Positions 8,609 through 17,302 of a stretch of 64,000 bases of DNA are shown here, piece after piece. The notes below the pieces were generated by a model that saw nothing but the letters and a program-made list of their open reading frames with translations, did not search any database and was not told where the DNA came from. A program made the position numbers and the translations under genes. Source of the DNA: Nicoliella lavandulae (GTDB lineage Bacteria; Bacillota; Bacilli; Lactobacillales; Lactobacillaceae); the NCBI RefSeq assembly GCF_037546185.1, contig NZ_JAWMWH010000001.1:124001-188000 (forward strand), written 5' to 3'. The first letter of the stretch is position 1. Each line of letters opens with the position of its first letter.

Positions 8609-10228
8609 ATGTCAAAACAAAATAGTAAAAGAAAAATTGGTTTATTTCAGATTGTAATGTTAGGTTTAAGTTCCATTATTGGTTCAGGATGGTTATTCGG
8701 TTCCTGGGAAGCTTCCAAAGTTGCCGGACCGGCTGCCATTATTTCCTGGGTTATCGGGGCAATCGTGATTGGTTCAATCGCATTTAACTACATTGAATTA
8801 GGTACGATGTTCCCAGAAAGTGGTGGAATGAGTAAGTACGCTCAATACTCACACGGATCCCTACTAGGATTCATTGCAGCGTGGGCCAATTGGGTGTCCC
8901 TTGTTACTTTAATTCCAATTGAAGCCGTTGCCGCGGTTCAATACATGAGTTCATGGCCTTGGTCATGGGCTAACTGGACCAGAGGGTTTTTAAGCAATGG
9001 AGAAATTACTAATGAAGGACTTTTCATTGTCTTCTTATTCATCTTGGTATTTACCCTCTTGAATTACTGGTCTGTTAACTTGTTAGCAAACTTCACGAGT
9101 GTGATTTCCATTTTCAAACTAGCCATTCCATTAATTACAATTGTAATGTTGTTAGTTTCTGGATTTACACCACATGATTTTAATAACCCTTCATTGGGTG
9201 GTTTCATGCCTTATGGTAGTGCTCCAATCTTTGCTGCCACTACCGCATCCGGAATTATTTTCTCATATAATGCCTTCCAAGTGGTTATTAATATGGGACG
9301 TGAAATCGAAAATCCACGTAAAAACATTTCACGTGGGATTGTTATCTCATTAGCAATTAGTACAGCTATTTACGTATTACTTCAATTTACGTTTATTGGT
9401 TCTATTGAACCTAGTAATCTAGCTAATGGTTGGCATGGTGTTAACTTTAATTCACCATTTGCCGATATTGCAGTTGGATTAAACCTTTACTGGTTAACTG
9501 TCCTACTATATGCGGATGCCTTTGTTTCACCATTTGGGACTGGGGTTTCATTCGTTGCTCAAACTAGTCGGACGCTAGCTGCAATGGTTACTAACGAACA
9601 CATGCCTAAGTTCTTAGGTAAGATCAACAAACGTTGGGGTGTTCCTCGGGTAGCCATGGTTGCCAACTTAATTATCTCTGTCTTATTAGTTGCTTCATTT
9701 AGAAGTTGGGCTACACTGGCTAGTGTTATCTCCACTTCTACTTTGATCGCATACCTTACTGGTCCGGTCACTGTCTCAACATTGAGAAGAATTGCGCCTA
9801 ACTTTACCCGGCCAATTCGTTTGAAGTTACTGAAGTTTATGGCTCCATTTGCCTTTGTAATGGCTAGTTTAGCTACCTACTGGGCTAAGTGGCCTACGAC
9901 AATTGAAGTTATCTTAGTAATCCTATTAGGACTTCCATTCTACTTCTACTTTGAATGGAAGAACCAATGGAAGGAAACTAGAAAACAATTCGTTTCCGCA
10001 TTATGGATGATTGTTTACCTAGTCTTCCTATCCGTAGTATCATACCTTGGAAGTACCCAATTTAACGGAATCAATGTGTTACCATACCCATTAGATTTCG
10101 TTGTAATCATTATTGTGGCATTGGTATTCTACTACTGGGGAATTTCTAGTTACAGTTTCCAAACTGATGATGATTTAGATAAAGCTAAAGAAGTAAATGA
10201 TACGGTCGACGATGATTTATTAAAATAA
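8609..10228 (+). CDS. APC-family amino acid permease, aspartate:proton symporter-like
   Basis: This 539-residue membrane permease of the amino acid-polyamine-organocation superfamily has about 12 hydrophobic segments. Its N terminus carries the APC substrate-loop pattern IGSGWLFG, and the conserved GREIENPRKNI loop follows transmembrane segment 6. The block FIGSIEPSNLANGWHGVNF and the following SPFADIAVGL resemble what I recall of the Bacillus aspartate:proton symporter YveA. The substrate assignment is by that resemblance only. I chose ATG 8609 (AAAGGAGA upstream) and not the upstream in-frame start at 8492, whose 39 extra residues would be encoded by the terminator and promoter. The C terminus is acidic. 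It is a monocistronic unit. Confidence 0.85.
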   Translation: MSKQNSKRKIGLFQIVMLGLSSIIGSGWLFGSWEASKVAGPAAIISWVIGAIVIGSIAFNYIELGTMFPESGGMSKYAQYSHGSLLGFIAAWANWVSLVTLIPIEAVAAVQYMSSWPWSWANWTRGFLSNGEITNEGLFIVFLFILVFTLLNYWSVNLLANFTSVISIFKLAIPLITIVMLLVSGFTPHDFNNPSLGGFMPYGSAPIFAATTASGIIFSYNAFQVVINMGREIENPRKNISRGIVISLAISTAIYVLLQFTFIGSIEPSNLANGWHGVNFNSPFADIAVGLNLYWLTVLLYADAFVSPFGTGVSFVAQTSRTLAAMVTNEHMPKFLGKINKRWGVPRVAMVANLIISVLLVASFRSWATLASVISTSTLIAYLTGPVTVSTLRRIAPNFTRPIRLKLLKFMAPFAFVMASLATYWAKWPTTIEVILVILLGLPFYFYFEWKNQWKETRKQFVSALWMIVYLVFLSVVSYLGSTQFNGINVLPYPLDFVVIIIVALVFYYWGISSYSFQTDDDLDKAKEVNDTVDDDLLK

Positions 10229-10240
10229 AATATCAACACC

Positions 10241-10274
10241 AAAAAAGAGATTAGCAATTGCTAATCTCTTTTTT
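10241..10274. terminator. Rho-independent terminator
   Basis: The perfect palindrome AAGAGATTAGCAATTGCTAA continues to TCTCTTTTTT, with A- and T-tracts on either side. It follows the permease stop codon. Confidence 0.9.
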
Positions 10275-10278
10275 ATGC

Positions 10279-10308
10279 TTGACAAGTTAATAATGAGTAT
10301 ATTAAAAT
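10279..10308 (+). promoter_or_regulatory. Promoter of the Trp-codon leader and trpXYZ
   Basis: A consensus TTGACA at 10279 and TAAAAT at 10303 are 18 bases apart. Transcription should start near 10315, shortly before the leader peptide ribosome binding site. Confidence 0.7.
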
Positions 10309-10345
10309 AAATTTAATCTTAAAACGTAGAAAGGAGAAAGATCCA

Positions 10346-10399
10346 ATGAATAATTTAAAATCCATTAACTCATCCATTCGTTGGCAAAGCCGGTCATAG
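10346..10399 (+). CDS. Leader peptide with a single Trp codon (17 aa)
   Basis: A short reading frame reads MNNLKSINSSIRWQSRS and stops at TAG 10397. It has a strong ribosome binding site (AAGGAG at 10331-10336, 9 bases from ATG) and a consensus promoter upstream. It lies in a 395-base stretch with no other gene, before a transporter of the TrpX type. The single tryptophan codon (10382-10384) lies 4 bases upstream of the left arm (10388-10395) of a conspicuous 8-base-pair helix. A ribosome waiting at that codon would cover the arm. The arrangement is that of an attenuation leader peptide. Tryptophan sensing is my inference from the codon and the neighbours. Confidence 0.7.
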   Translation: MNNLKSINSSIRWQSRS

Positions 10400-10572
10400 G
10401 TCGTTATCTTATTTCAGATACGACTTTATTTAAGCATGTGCAAAGGCGTATCTGGACCGGCTCTCTTTCTTCTCGAAATATTTCAGCTTGTTCGGATCTT
10501 ACTTAAACCGTTCCTGGCTGAAACCTTACAATTGGCGAAATGCTTAGGACTGTCTAAGTGTTTCGCCTTTTT
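10388..10572 (+). promoter_or_regulatory. Candidate ribosome-mediated transcription attenuator
   Basis: Several mutually exclusive pairings are visible. AGCCGGTC (10388-10395) pairs with GACCGGCT (10455-10462). CAGATACG (10415-10422) can pair with CGTATCTG (10447-10454) or, in part, with the segment at 10400-10409. TTTCAGC pairs with GCTGAAA further on. A strong terminator, GGCGAAATGCTTAG / CTAAGTGTTTCGCC plus TTTTT, occupies 10534-10572. TAAGCAT (10431-10437) is perfectly complementary to ATGCTTA (10540-10546) in the terminator's left arm, so it could act as an antiterminator. No T-box sequence (TGGNACC type) is present, so this is not an ordinary T-box leader. Confidence 0.65.
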
Positions 10573-10623
10573 GTTTGGATATGTACGTTAAATACTTAAC
10601 TTTAAATTTAAGGAGCTTGATTT

Positions 10624-11619
10624 ATGAAACGAATGTATGCACTAATCACGATTCTACTGGTTTTTCTAGGGGTGGCCTATTTTCAAGAACAAAATCCAAC
10701 CCAAACCAGTAGTTCTAAGGTTCCCACGCTAGGAATTTTACAATTAATGACCCACCCTTCCCTTGATGCCATTCACCATGGAATCATCCAAGGATTAAAG
10801 GATAGTGGTTATCAACCTGGGAAAAACATTAAGATTGATTACCAAAATGCGCAAAATGATCAAAGTAACTTAAAGACCATGAGTACTAAGTTCGCCAATG
10901 AAAATGCAAATGCATCAATTGGAATTACCACGCCATCCGCACAAGCATTGGCTAGCACGATTAAAACGAATCCCGTTATCTTAGGTGCGATTACCGACCC
11001 CGTTGGTGCTGGATTAGTCAATAGTTTACAACATCCCGGTGGACATATTACAGGTGTATCCAATGGATCACCCCTTCAAAAGCAACTGGATGTTATTAAA
11101 AAGTTCATGCCAAAGCTAAAGACGTTAGGCATTATTTATACATCAAGCGACCCTTCTTCAACTTCGCAAGCTAAACAGTTTGCGGTTCTATGTAAGAAGG
11201 AAGGTATCAATTTAAAGACATATACAATTGCTAATTCCAATGATTTAAACCAAATTTCCAGCCAAATGGTAACTAAGGTCCAAGCCGTTTACGTTCCTAA
11301 CGATAATACAATCGCTGGAGCTATGGATACCCTAGTTGCCAATGCGGATAAGGCTAACGTTCCAGTATTTCCATCCGTGGACTTCATGGTTAAATCAGGT
11401 GGAATCGCTACCTATGGAGTTGATCAATTCCAAATGGGCGTTACCATCGGAAAAATGACAGCTAAAATCTTACGAGGCGAAAACCCTGCTACCACACCAG
11501 TTAAGGTCTTTGACCAAGGTAAGATGATCGTTAACGTTAAACAAGCTAAGAAATTACACATTACAATTCCAGCTTCAATTATGAAGGAAGCTGAAACGAA
11601 GGGCGAGGTGATCAAATGA
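10624..11619 (+). CDS. trpX: ABC transporter substrate-binding protein, TrpX type
   Basis: This 331-residue exported protein belongs to the ABC substrate-binding family that includes TrpX of streptococci. It begins with a short basic and hydrophobic signal segment without an obvious lipobox cysteine, so it may stay membrane-anchored. Family features include GILQLMTHPSLDAIHHG near the start of the mature part, the SITDPVGAGL-like segment (here GAITDPVGAGLV) and the C-terminal GVDQFQMGVTIGKM. It should deliver tryptophan or another aromatic amino acid to the membrane complex; the exact ligand is inferred from the family and the Trp-codon leader. Its stop overlaps the permease start (ATGA). RBS AAGGAG precedes the ATG. 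Confidence 0.85.
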   Translation: MKRMYALITILLVFLGVAYFQEQNPTQTSSSKVPTLGILQLMTHPSLDAIHHGIIQGLKDSGYQPGKNIKIDYQNAQNDQSNLKTMSTKFANENANASIGITTPSAQALASTIKTNPVILGAITDPVGAGLVNSLQHPGGHITGVSNGSPLQKQLDVIKKFMPKLKTLGIIYTSSDPSSTSQAKQFAVLCKKEGINLKTYTIANSNDLNQISSQMVTKVQAVYVPNDNTIAGAMDTLVANADKANVPVFPSVDFMVKSGGIATYGVDQFQMGVTIGKMTAKILRGENPATTPVKVFDQGKMIVNVKQAKKLHITIPASIMKEAETKGEVIK

Positions 11620-12515
11620 GTTTAATTGTTTCTGCTATCGGTCAAGGACTTCTATGGGGAGTACTTGGCATCGGGCTATTTTTAACCTTTAGAATTCTTA
11701 ATTTTGCTGATATGACGGTGGAAGGAACCTTCCCAATGGGAGCTGCAATTGCAGCCACTTCCATTGCTCATGGTTTCTCACCAATTGTTGCCACCCTCTT
11801 TGCATTTGGTGGTGGTGCAATTGCTGGATTGATCACTGGTCTACTTTACACCAAGGCTAAAATTCCAGTGCTATTATCCGGGATCTTGGTTATGACGGCA
11901 GCCTACTCCGTTAACCTCCGGATTATGGGTGCTGCCAACGTTTCCCTATTGGGTAAGGGTAACTTATTAAATGCTAAAATCTTCGATGGTCTTCCAAACT
12001 ACTTCAATAGTGTTGCGTTAGGACTAATCGTAATTACCATCGTAACGGTACTGATCGCCTACTTCTTACAAACTGATTTAGGCCAAGGCTTTATTGCTAC
12101 TGGTGATAATGAAAATATGGCCCAATCCTTAGGGATTAATACCGATACCATGAAGTGTCTGGGGGTAAGTGTCTCAAACGGAGTAATTGCCTTAGGTGGT
12201 GCTTTAGTCGCCCAAAATAACGGTTATTCAGATGTTAACATGGGAATTGGAATTATCGTGGTTGCGCTAGCATCCATCATCATCGGTGAAGTTGCCTTTG
12301 GTAATCTAACCATGAACCAACGCCTAGTTGCTGTGACCCTCGGTAGTATCCTATACCGTTTCGTATTGTTGATCGTATTACAACTAGGGTTCAACGCTAA
12401 CGACTTAAACTTAATTTCATCTATTATCTTAGCATTATGTATGAGTTTGCCTGCCATCAGGAGCAAGTTCAATATAATTCAAATTTTGAAACGGGGGTTA
12501 GAACGTCATGAGTAA
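11616..12515 (+). CDS. trpY: ABC transporter permease, TrpY type
   Basis: The 299-residue protein has about eight hydrophobic segments and belongs to the branched-chain/ribose-type ABC permease family. It carries the family's TVEGTFPMGAA and LLSGILVMTAAYSVNLRIMG regions. It would form the membrane channel of the transporter with the substrate-binding protein upstream and the ATPase downstream. The start overlaps the previous stop by 4 bases and its own end overlaps the ATPase start by 8 bases, so the three genes are translationally coupled. Regulation is expected from the leader at 10346-10572. Confidence 0.87.
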   Translation: MSLIVSAIGQGLLWGVLGIGLFLTFRILNFADMTVEGTFPMGAAIAATSIAHGFSPIVATLFAFGGGAIAGLITGLLYTKAKIPVLLSGILVMTAAYSVNLRIMGAANVSLLGKGNLLNAKIFDGLPNYFNSVALGLIVITIVTVLIAYFLQTDLGQGFIATGDNENMAQSLGINTDTMKCLGVSVSNGVIALGGALVAQNNGYSDVNMGIGIIVVALASIIIGEVAFGNLTMNQRLVAVTLGSILYRFVLLIVLQLGFNANDLNLISSIILALCMSLPAIRSKFNIIQILKRGLERHE

Positions 12516-13278
12516 GCCAATTTTTCAACTAAAGGATGTTGTTAAGACTGTGTATCCCAATGGTAGTAAGCCATTAAACATCCTGGATCATATTAACTTA
12601 GACATTTTTCCTGGTGACTTTATCACCATCTTAGGGACGAACGGGGCTGGAAAATCCACCCTATTTAACGCCATTGGCGGTAACTTACCAATTACTAGTG
12701 GCAACGTCTTATTAAATGATAAAGACATCACGAAAACCTCCGTAACTAAGCGGACTCGGTTTCTTAGCCGCGTCTTTCAAGACCCTAAGCTCGGTACGGC
12801 GCCACGAATGACGGTGGCAGAAAATCTGTTACTTGCTGAAAAGCGCGGCCAACATCGCTTGTTAAAGCCTCGGCATTTAAAGCGCGAAATGCCTAAGTAT
12901 AAGCAAATCACCAGTCAATTGCACAATAACTTAAGCAATCGACTTAATACCCCCACGGGAAACCTATCTGGTGGACAACGCCAAACGTTAAGTTTCTTAA
13001 TGGCTACCATTAAAAAACCAGAAATTTTATTACTCGATGAACATACGGCGGCATTAGATCCAAATACATCACAAGAACTGATGAATTTAACTAACCAGAC
13101 CGTCAGTAATCAACACCTTACCTGTTTAATGATTACCCACCATCTAGATGATGCCCTAAAATACGGTAATCGATTGATCGTATTAAACCACGGTCAAGTC
13201 GAACATGATATTCAAGGTGCAGATAAGGCCAACTTAACAAAGGATCAATTATATCAATTTTTCGATCCCCAACAATAG
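12508..13278 (+). CDS. trpZ: ABC transporter ATP-binding protein, TrpZ type
   Basis: This 256-residue ATPase has Walker A GTNGAGKST near residue 47, signature LSGGQRQ near residue 153, and Walker B LLLDEHTAALD with the family-typical EHTAALD instead of EPTSALD, followed by the H-loop ITHH. This EHTAALD form is characteristic of the ATPases that pair with TrpX/TrpY-type components. It energises uptake through TrpY. It is the last gene of the operon and a hairpin terminator follows 12 bases after the stop. Confidence 0.9.
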   Translation: MSKPIFQLKDVVKTVYPNGSKPLNILDHINLDIFPGDFITILGTNGAGKSTLFNAIGGNLPITSGNVLLNDKDITKTSVTKRTRFLSRVFQDPKLGTAPRMTVAENLLLAEKRGQHRLLKPRHLKREMPKYKQITSQLHNNLSNRLNTPTGNLSGGQRQTLSFLMATIKKPEILLLDEHTAALDPNTSQELMNLTNQTVSNQHLTCLMITHHLDDALKYGNRLIVLNHGQVEHDIQGADKANLTKDQLYQFFDPQQ

Positions 13279-13289
13279 TCCATATCAAA

Positions 13290-13327
13290 CAGTCAGAATC
13301 CGAAAAATAGGCATTCTGACTGTTTTT
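13290..13327 (+). terminator. Terminator of trpXYZ
   Basis: CAGTCAGAAT pairs with ATTCTGACTG around a 13-base loop, followed by TTTTTT. Confidence 0.85.
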
Positions 13328-13379
13328 TGGTATAATAGACGTAATGCTTTTGTTGGCATTAATTTATGGAGGGATTTAT

Positions 13380-13901
13380 TTGAACAATCAAGAACCGCAG
13401 TCGCGAGTAAAACGTTATGATTTCAATAAGGGCTCTAAACAGCCTGATCCTAATCCTAAGAACTTTAAGGTCTGGCCTTGGATTTTAGGACTGGTAATCG
13501 TAATCGGGTTGCTCGTTGGTGGTATCAAATACCTAACTTCTGGTAATAATAATACTGCCCAACCCACACAAACATCATCAATGGCAAGTTCGACTAATTC
13601 AAGCAGTCAATCAACATCGAATAGCCATTCCAGTAATAGCAATTCAACAAGCTCTGCCAAACAAAATAGTAGTAAAAAGACCGCTGCTAGCCACGCTAGC
13701 AATCGTCCGCCACAAAATAACAATCAATCTAAGGCGCCTGCCAACGGTGGATCGTTTAGTACCCCACGTCAGTTTAGTACGGTTCAAGATGCTACTAATT
13801 GGGCTAAAGCCACTCAATCGAGTTGGATTCAGGCCGGCTATAGTAACTACACCATTACATCTGATGGTCAAGGCTTTTACGTTTTAAACTTTATCAAATA
13901 A
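13380..13901 (+). CDS. Membrane-anchored protein with Ser/Asn-rich linker
   Basis: I do not recognise a named family. The 173-residue protein has a basic cytoplasmic N terminus, one membrane segment (WPWILGLVIVIGLLVGGI, about residues 36-53), and an extracellular linker of roughly 65 residues made almost entirely of Ser, Asn, Thr and Gln. A small C-terminal domain of about 45 residues contains aromatic residues and ends in NFIK. The layout is that of a surface-exposed protein with a flexible stalk, and the linker could be a target for glycosylation. The two glycosyltransferases downstream on the other strand make that worth noting, but it is inference. The start is TTG 13380 with GGAGGG upstream. 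Confidence 0.75.
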   Translation: MNNQEPQSRVKRYDFNKGSKQPDPNPKNFKVWPWILGLVIVIGLLVGGIKYLTSGNNNTAQPTQTSSMASSTNSSSQSTSNSHSSNSNSTSSAKQNSSKKTAASHASNRPPQNNNQSKAPANGGSFSTPRQFSTVQDATNWAKATQSSWIQAGYSNYTITSDGQGFYVLNFIK

Positions 13902-13938
13902 AAAAATCCTGTGAATTATAAAATTCACAGGATTTTTT
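13901..13938. terminator. Bidirectional terminator
   Basis: AAAATCCTGTGAATT pairs with AATTCACAGGATTTT, with A- and T-tracts on both sides, between convergent genes. Confidence 0.92.
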
Positions 13939-13957
13939 ATTTTAGCAAGTGATGAAA

Positions 13958-15481
13958 TTATTTAATTTGATTCCATTGCTTAATAACGTTAGCAGAACTG
14001 AATTCCTTAGCCTTAACTAATGAACCATTACTCAACTTCTTGAATAATGCGTTATCTAACATAATGTCATCAATATGACCAGCAGCTTCACGAACGTTAC
14101 CAGCAGGTACTAAGTAACCATTAACGTCATTGTCAATGATGTTAAGAGGACCGTAGTTAACATCGTATGCTACTTCTGGAAGTCCATATTCAAGACCGTT
14201 AACTAATGACATACTCAAACCTTCACCAAATGAAGTTTGTAGCATTACCTTAGCTTGGCTTAATACAGCTTCTTTATCCTTACCAATTAGGTAACCCTTG
14301 AAATCAACGTTAGTGTCAAGACCTAACTTCTTAACAAGGTTTAATAATTCTTGACGGTATTCTTCAGATTCAAAGTAACCAATTACATCCAAGTGAATGT
14401 CTGGTACTCGGTTCTTAGCAAAACTAACCGTTTGAATTAATTGGTCGATATGCTTGTCACGGAAAATCCGTCCAGCATAAACAACGTTGTTTGAACGGTC
14501 ATCTTCAAGTGACTTGCGAATTTCTTCAGCTTGGTCATTGAAGATTGCGCTATCAAAGATAGCGTAAGTCTTTACTTCTGGGAAGAGACGACTTAAGTCA
14601 TCACGTTGTTGTGGAGTTGATACGATTAAACCATCGTAATCTTGTAAGTGCTTGTGGAATAGGTTTTCCAAGATTGGGTATAACTTACCCTTAGCACTAC
14701 CAGCTAAATTAGCATCAGTAGTTTGTTCGTTGTGCAAGAATTGGTATCTAGCAGCCACATTCTTAACATTCGCAACTACATCAGTTAATGTAGGACGATC
14801 ATTAATTAAGATTGTCTTCTTAGGATCAGAAATTTCGTTTAAGAAGAATTCGAATAATTCATCTTCAGTATTGAAACGCATGTTACGACCCTTGTAGTTC
14901 AATAACTTGAACATCGTTGGGTGAACTTGACCATTAATGTTCATGTGAGTAATTTCCATTACTGGATTACCATCATAGTCAAATAAGATTTCGTGCCCAA
15001 CTTGGCCATCTGGATGAAGGTATTGAGTCTTAGAACGGAATCCACGACCATCCCATACATCCCGACTACTAGTGTTACCAAAACGGTCAAAGTAATCAAC
15101 CGTTCCGATTTCACCAATCGTAAGTGGGAAGATGTTTACTTGCGCAACTACCTTACCCTTTTGTTCGATGTATGACTTGTTGTTGTCAACTCCATCGATT
15201 TTGTATTCGTTCTTATCAACCATGTCAGAGTAACGTAAGTAAGCATGCTTGTGAGGAACGTCAGTTACGTTTTGGAAGTAATCGTACATGTTTAAAATGT
15301 CGCTACTTTCCAAACCGTACTTTTCGATTTCTTGATGTAATCCTTGGTTATAATTACGAGTAACAATCTTAGAATCTTTTTTGTTCGTCTTAAATAATTT
15401 TTGACGGTTCATTGCGGAAAATTCAGTTCCGGAATTAAACGTAAAAATATTTTCATTTACAAATAAAAATGTTTTAGCCAT
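13958..15481 (-). CDS. TagE-like GT4 glycosyltransferase (second of pair)
   Basis: This 507-residue protein has a roughly 200-residue N-terminal beta-rich region and a C-terminal GT-B glycosyltransferase domain of family GT4. The donor-side signature is AGRIFRDKHIDQLI, then the EGLSMSLVNGLEYGLP region with the glutamates that bind the nucleotide sugar. It is paralogous to the gene 17 bases upstream: both share FNAKNS/FNSGTE-like starts, the DILNMYDYFQ region and the DVNYGP motif. Such pairs occur in lactobacilli as TagE5/TagE6, where they have been linked to protein O-glycosylation, and relatives glycosylate wall teichoic acid. The acceptor here is unknown. RBS AAGGAG. The gene ends at the shared terminator. 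Confidence 0.87.
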   Translation of the reverse strand: MAKTFLFVNENIFTFNSGTEFSAMNRQKLFKTNKKDSKIVTRNYNQGLHQEIEKYGLESSDILNMYDYFQNVTDVPHKHAYLRYSDMVDKNEYKIDGVDNNKSYIEQKGKVVAQVNIFPLTIGEIGTVDYFDRFGNTSSRDVWDGRGFRSKTQYLHPDGQVGHEILFDYDGNPVMEITHMNINGQVHPTMFKLLNYKGRNMRFNTEDELFEFFLNEISDPKKTILINDRPTLTDVVANVKNVAARYQFLHNEQTTDANLAGSAKGKLYPILENLFHKHLQDYDGLIVSTPQQRDDLSRLFPEVKTYAIFDSAIFNDQAEEIRKSLEDDRSNNVVYAGRIFRDKHIDQLIQTVSFAKNRVPDIHLDVIGYFESEEYRQELLNLVKKLGLDTNVDFKGYLIGKDKEAVLSQAKVMLQTSFGEGLSMSLVNGLEYGLPEVAYDVNYGPLNIIDNDVNGYLVPAGNVREAAGHIDDIMLDNALFKKLSNGSLVKAKEFSSANVIKQWNQIK

Positions 15482-15498
15482 ATCTATTCAACCGCTCC

Positions 15499-17118
15499 TT
15501 AATCTAATTTTTCGAGACCCTTTTCGATATCAGGGTTCCAAACTGCCATCTTGTGTTTCCAAGTCTTGTTGGCATCATCTAATAATGCTTTCCAGTCTTT
15601 CCAAACGTTAGTTTCTGAGTAACGTTCTGAAAGTTCGTAAGCCTTATCAGACATCTTTTGTAATTGATCAGGGTTGGTGAATAGGTCAGTCATGTATTGA
15701 CCCATCTTCTTGTAATCACCGTAATCAACAATGTAACCATTTTCGTTGTTAACTACTAATTCGTTAGGACCATAGTTAACATCGTAAGTGATTCCAACAT
15801 CACCTTCGGATTGTGCTTCCATCATGGCTAAGTTAAATCCTTCCATGACAGATGCTAAACCATAGATTTGAGCGTTCTTTTGAACGATTGAAACGTTGTT
15901 AACGTAGCTGTGGATGTGAACCGCATCTTCCATGTGGTAATCCTTGATTGCTTCGTTAATCCGCTTCATGGCGATATCATCATTTGAGTGGTCAACATAT
16001 CCGTATAAGTCAACAGTAACTTCTGGAACCGTCTTACGAGCAATTCCGGCAGCACGGATAACCTTATCTAATTGCTTTTCTGGCGCAATCCGCGCAGTAG
16101 CAATAACACTACCGAACTTACGGTCCTTCATTGGAACCCGTGGTTCGTCAAAGTGCTTGTCAGGAATAACCCCAACTGGAATGGTAAACATAGCAGCCTT
16201 AGGATCAAATCTGTGCTTAACATCTTCAGTTTGTTTGTGAGTAGCAGAAATGATTGCATCATAACGGTTTGCATCAGTCAAACTGTATTCATAATTATTA
16301 TTCATAATTGAAGTGTGTGGCTTTTGTGCATCACCAGCATGGGAGTTATGAAGGTGCAATACAGTGTATGCAGGTTCACGTAGTTCTGGTAATAATTCTT
16401 CATATAGATCAGAACGGTCCATAATAAAGATGTTTGGCTTAGTCTTACGAAGGTACTTGTGGTTAGCAGCATTTAAGAATTCTAATAACACACCATCAAT
16501 TGTATCGTATTGACGAACAGTACCCTTAGCATCCACCGTCTTCCAACCAGACTTGTCCATCTTACCTTGTGCATTTGGACGGTAGTAGTCTTCAACTACT
16601 GGACGACCAGATGGAGTGTACCAAGTTTCAGTCGCAATCTTGTTGTCTGGAGTATACCATTGAACCATGGACTTGAATCCACGACTATCGTAGAAATCAA
16701 CCCGGTATAAGTTGGCAAAACCATCAAATAACTCAACGGATTGAACGCGCATGTCATCACTAATGTCCTTACCGAAGCAGTTAACACGAGCAATAATTAG
16801 CTTGTCCTTGAATACAATCACCCGATTGTGTTCTTCATCACGTTGGTAAGTTAAATCAGAAACACCGAAATCGATGTCTTCTGGCTTAACAATTTTTTCC
16901 TTAACATCTTCAGCTTCTTGGAAGAAGTCAAACATGTTTAAAATTTCATCATCGTGAATACCAACATTATTCAAATGGAAATGAAGTAATGGGTTCCATT
17001 CACGGAATACTAACTTGTAAGCTTCCTTATTCTTACGGAATAAGAAGGCCCGCTTTAATTGGGCATGTTCAATCCCAGAGTTTTTAGCGTTAAAGCTTGA
17101 GTTCATAAAAAAGTTCAT
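15499..17118 (-). CDS. TagE-like GT4 glycosyltransferase (first of pair)
   Basis: The 539-residue protein has the same architecture as its downstream neighbour: an N-terminal beta-rich domain of about 220 residues and a GT4 domain with ATARIAPEKQLDKVI and EGFNLAMMEAQSEG signatures, then DVNYGPNELV. It lacks a signal peptide and membrane segments, so it acts on the cytoplasmic side. It is likely to form a heteromeric enzyme with the second copy, as described for the accessory-Sec GtfA/GtfB pair and suggested for TagE5/TagE6. Products may be glycosylated serine-rich proteins or teichoic acid. ATG 17118 is preceded by AAGGTAGG. Promoter elements probably lie in 17119-17230 but I cannot place them firmly. 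Confidence 0.87.
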   Translation of the reverse strand: MNFFMNSSFNAKNSGIEHAQLKRAFLFRKNKEAYKLVFREWNPLLHFHLNNVGIHDDEILNMFDFFQEAEDVKEKIVKPEDIDFGVSDLTYQRDEEHNRVIVFKDKLIIARVNCFGKDISDDMRVQSVELFDGFANLYRVDFYDSRGFKSMVQWYTPDNKIATETWYTPSGRPVVEDYYRPNAQGKMDKSGWKTVDAKGTVRQYDTIDGVLLEFLNAANHKYLRKTKPNIFIMDRSDLYEELLPELREPAYTVLHLHNSHAGDAQKPHTSIMNNNYEYSLTDANRYDAIISATHKQTEDVKHRFDPKAAMFTIPVGVIPDKHFDEPRVPMKDRKFGSVIATARIAPEKQLDKVIRAAGIARKTVPEVTVDLYGYVDHSNDDIAMKRINEAIKDYHMEDAVHIHSYVNNVSIVQKNAQIYGLASVMEGFNLAMMEAQSEGDVGITYDVNYGPNELVVNNENGYIVDYGDYKKMGQYMTDLFTNPDQLQKMSDKAYELSERYSETNVWKDWKALLDDANKTWKHKMAVWNPDIEKGLEKLD

Positions 17119-17302
17119 AAAATTACCTACCTTATGTAACGCTTTATTTTCAGTACATCTAATACTGTCTAATAGGTATTATATAATAAAACGAGTAAAT
17201 AAAACAGTCAAAAAATGAAATTGGAAATATCATTTAAAAAATCCTTTAACATTTTAAATAATAATCAATGTTATATAATATATCTAAAAGGAGGACTTGA
17301 AT

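Noticed and set aside
10400..10572. T-box riboswitch before trpXYZ
   Set aside because: No TGGNACC-type T-box sequence, no AGAGAG or stem I motifs; a translated leader frame fits better.
13561..13740. Low-complexity Ser/Asn stretch as a DNA repeat
   Set aside because: The codons vary and no exact repeat unit is present, so this is a protein linker rather than a tandem repeat.
14652..16710. Plus-strand reading frames opposite the two glycosyltransferase genes
   Set aside because: They have no ribosome binding sites, no recognisable domains and are shadows of the minus-strand genes.
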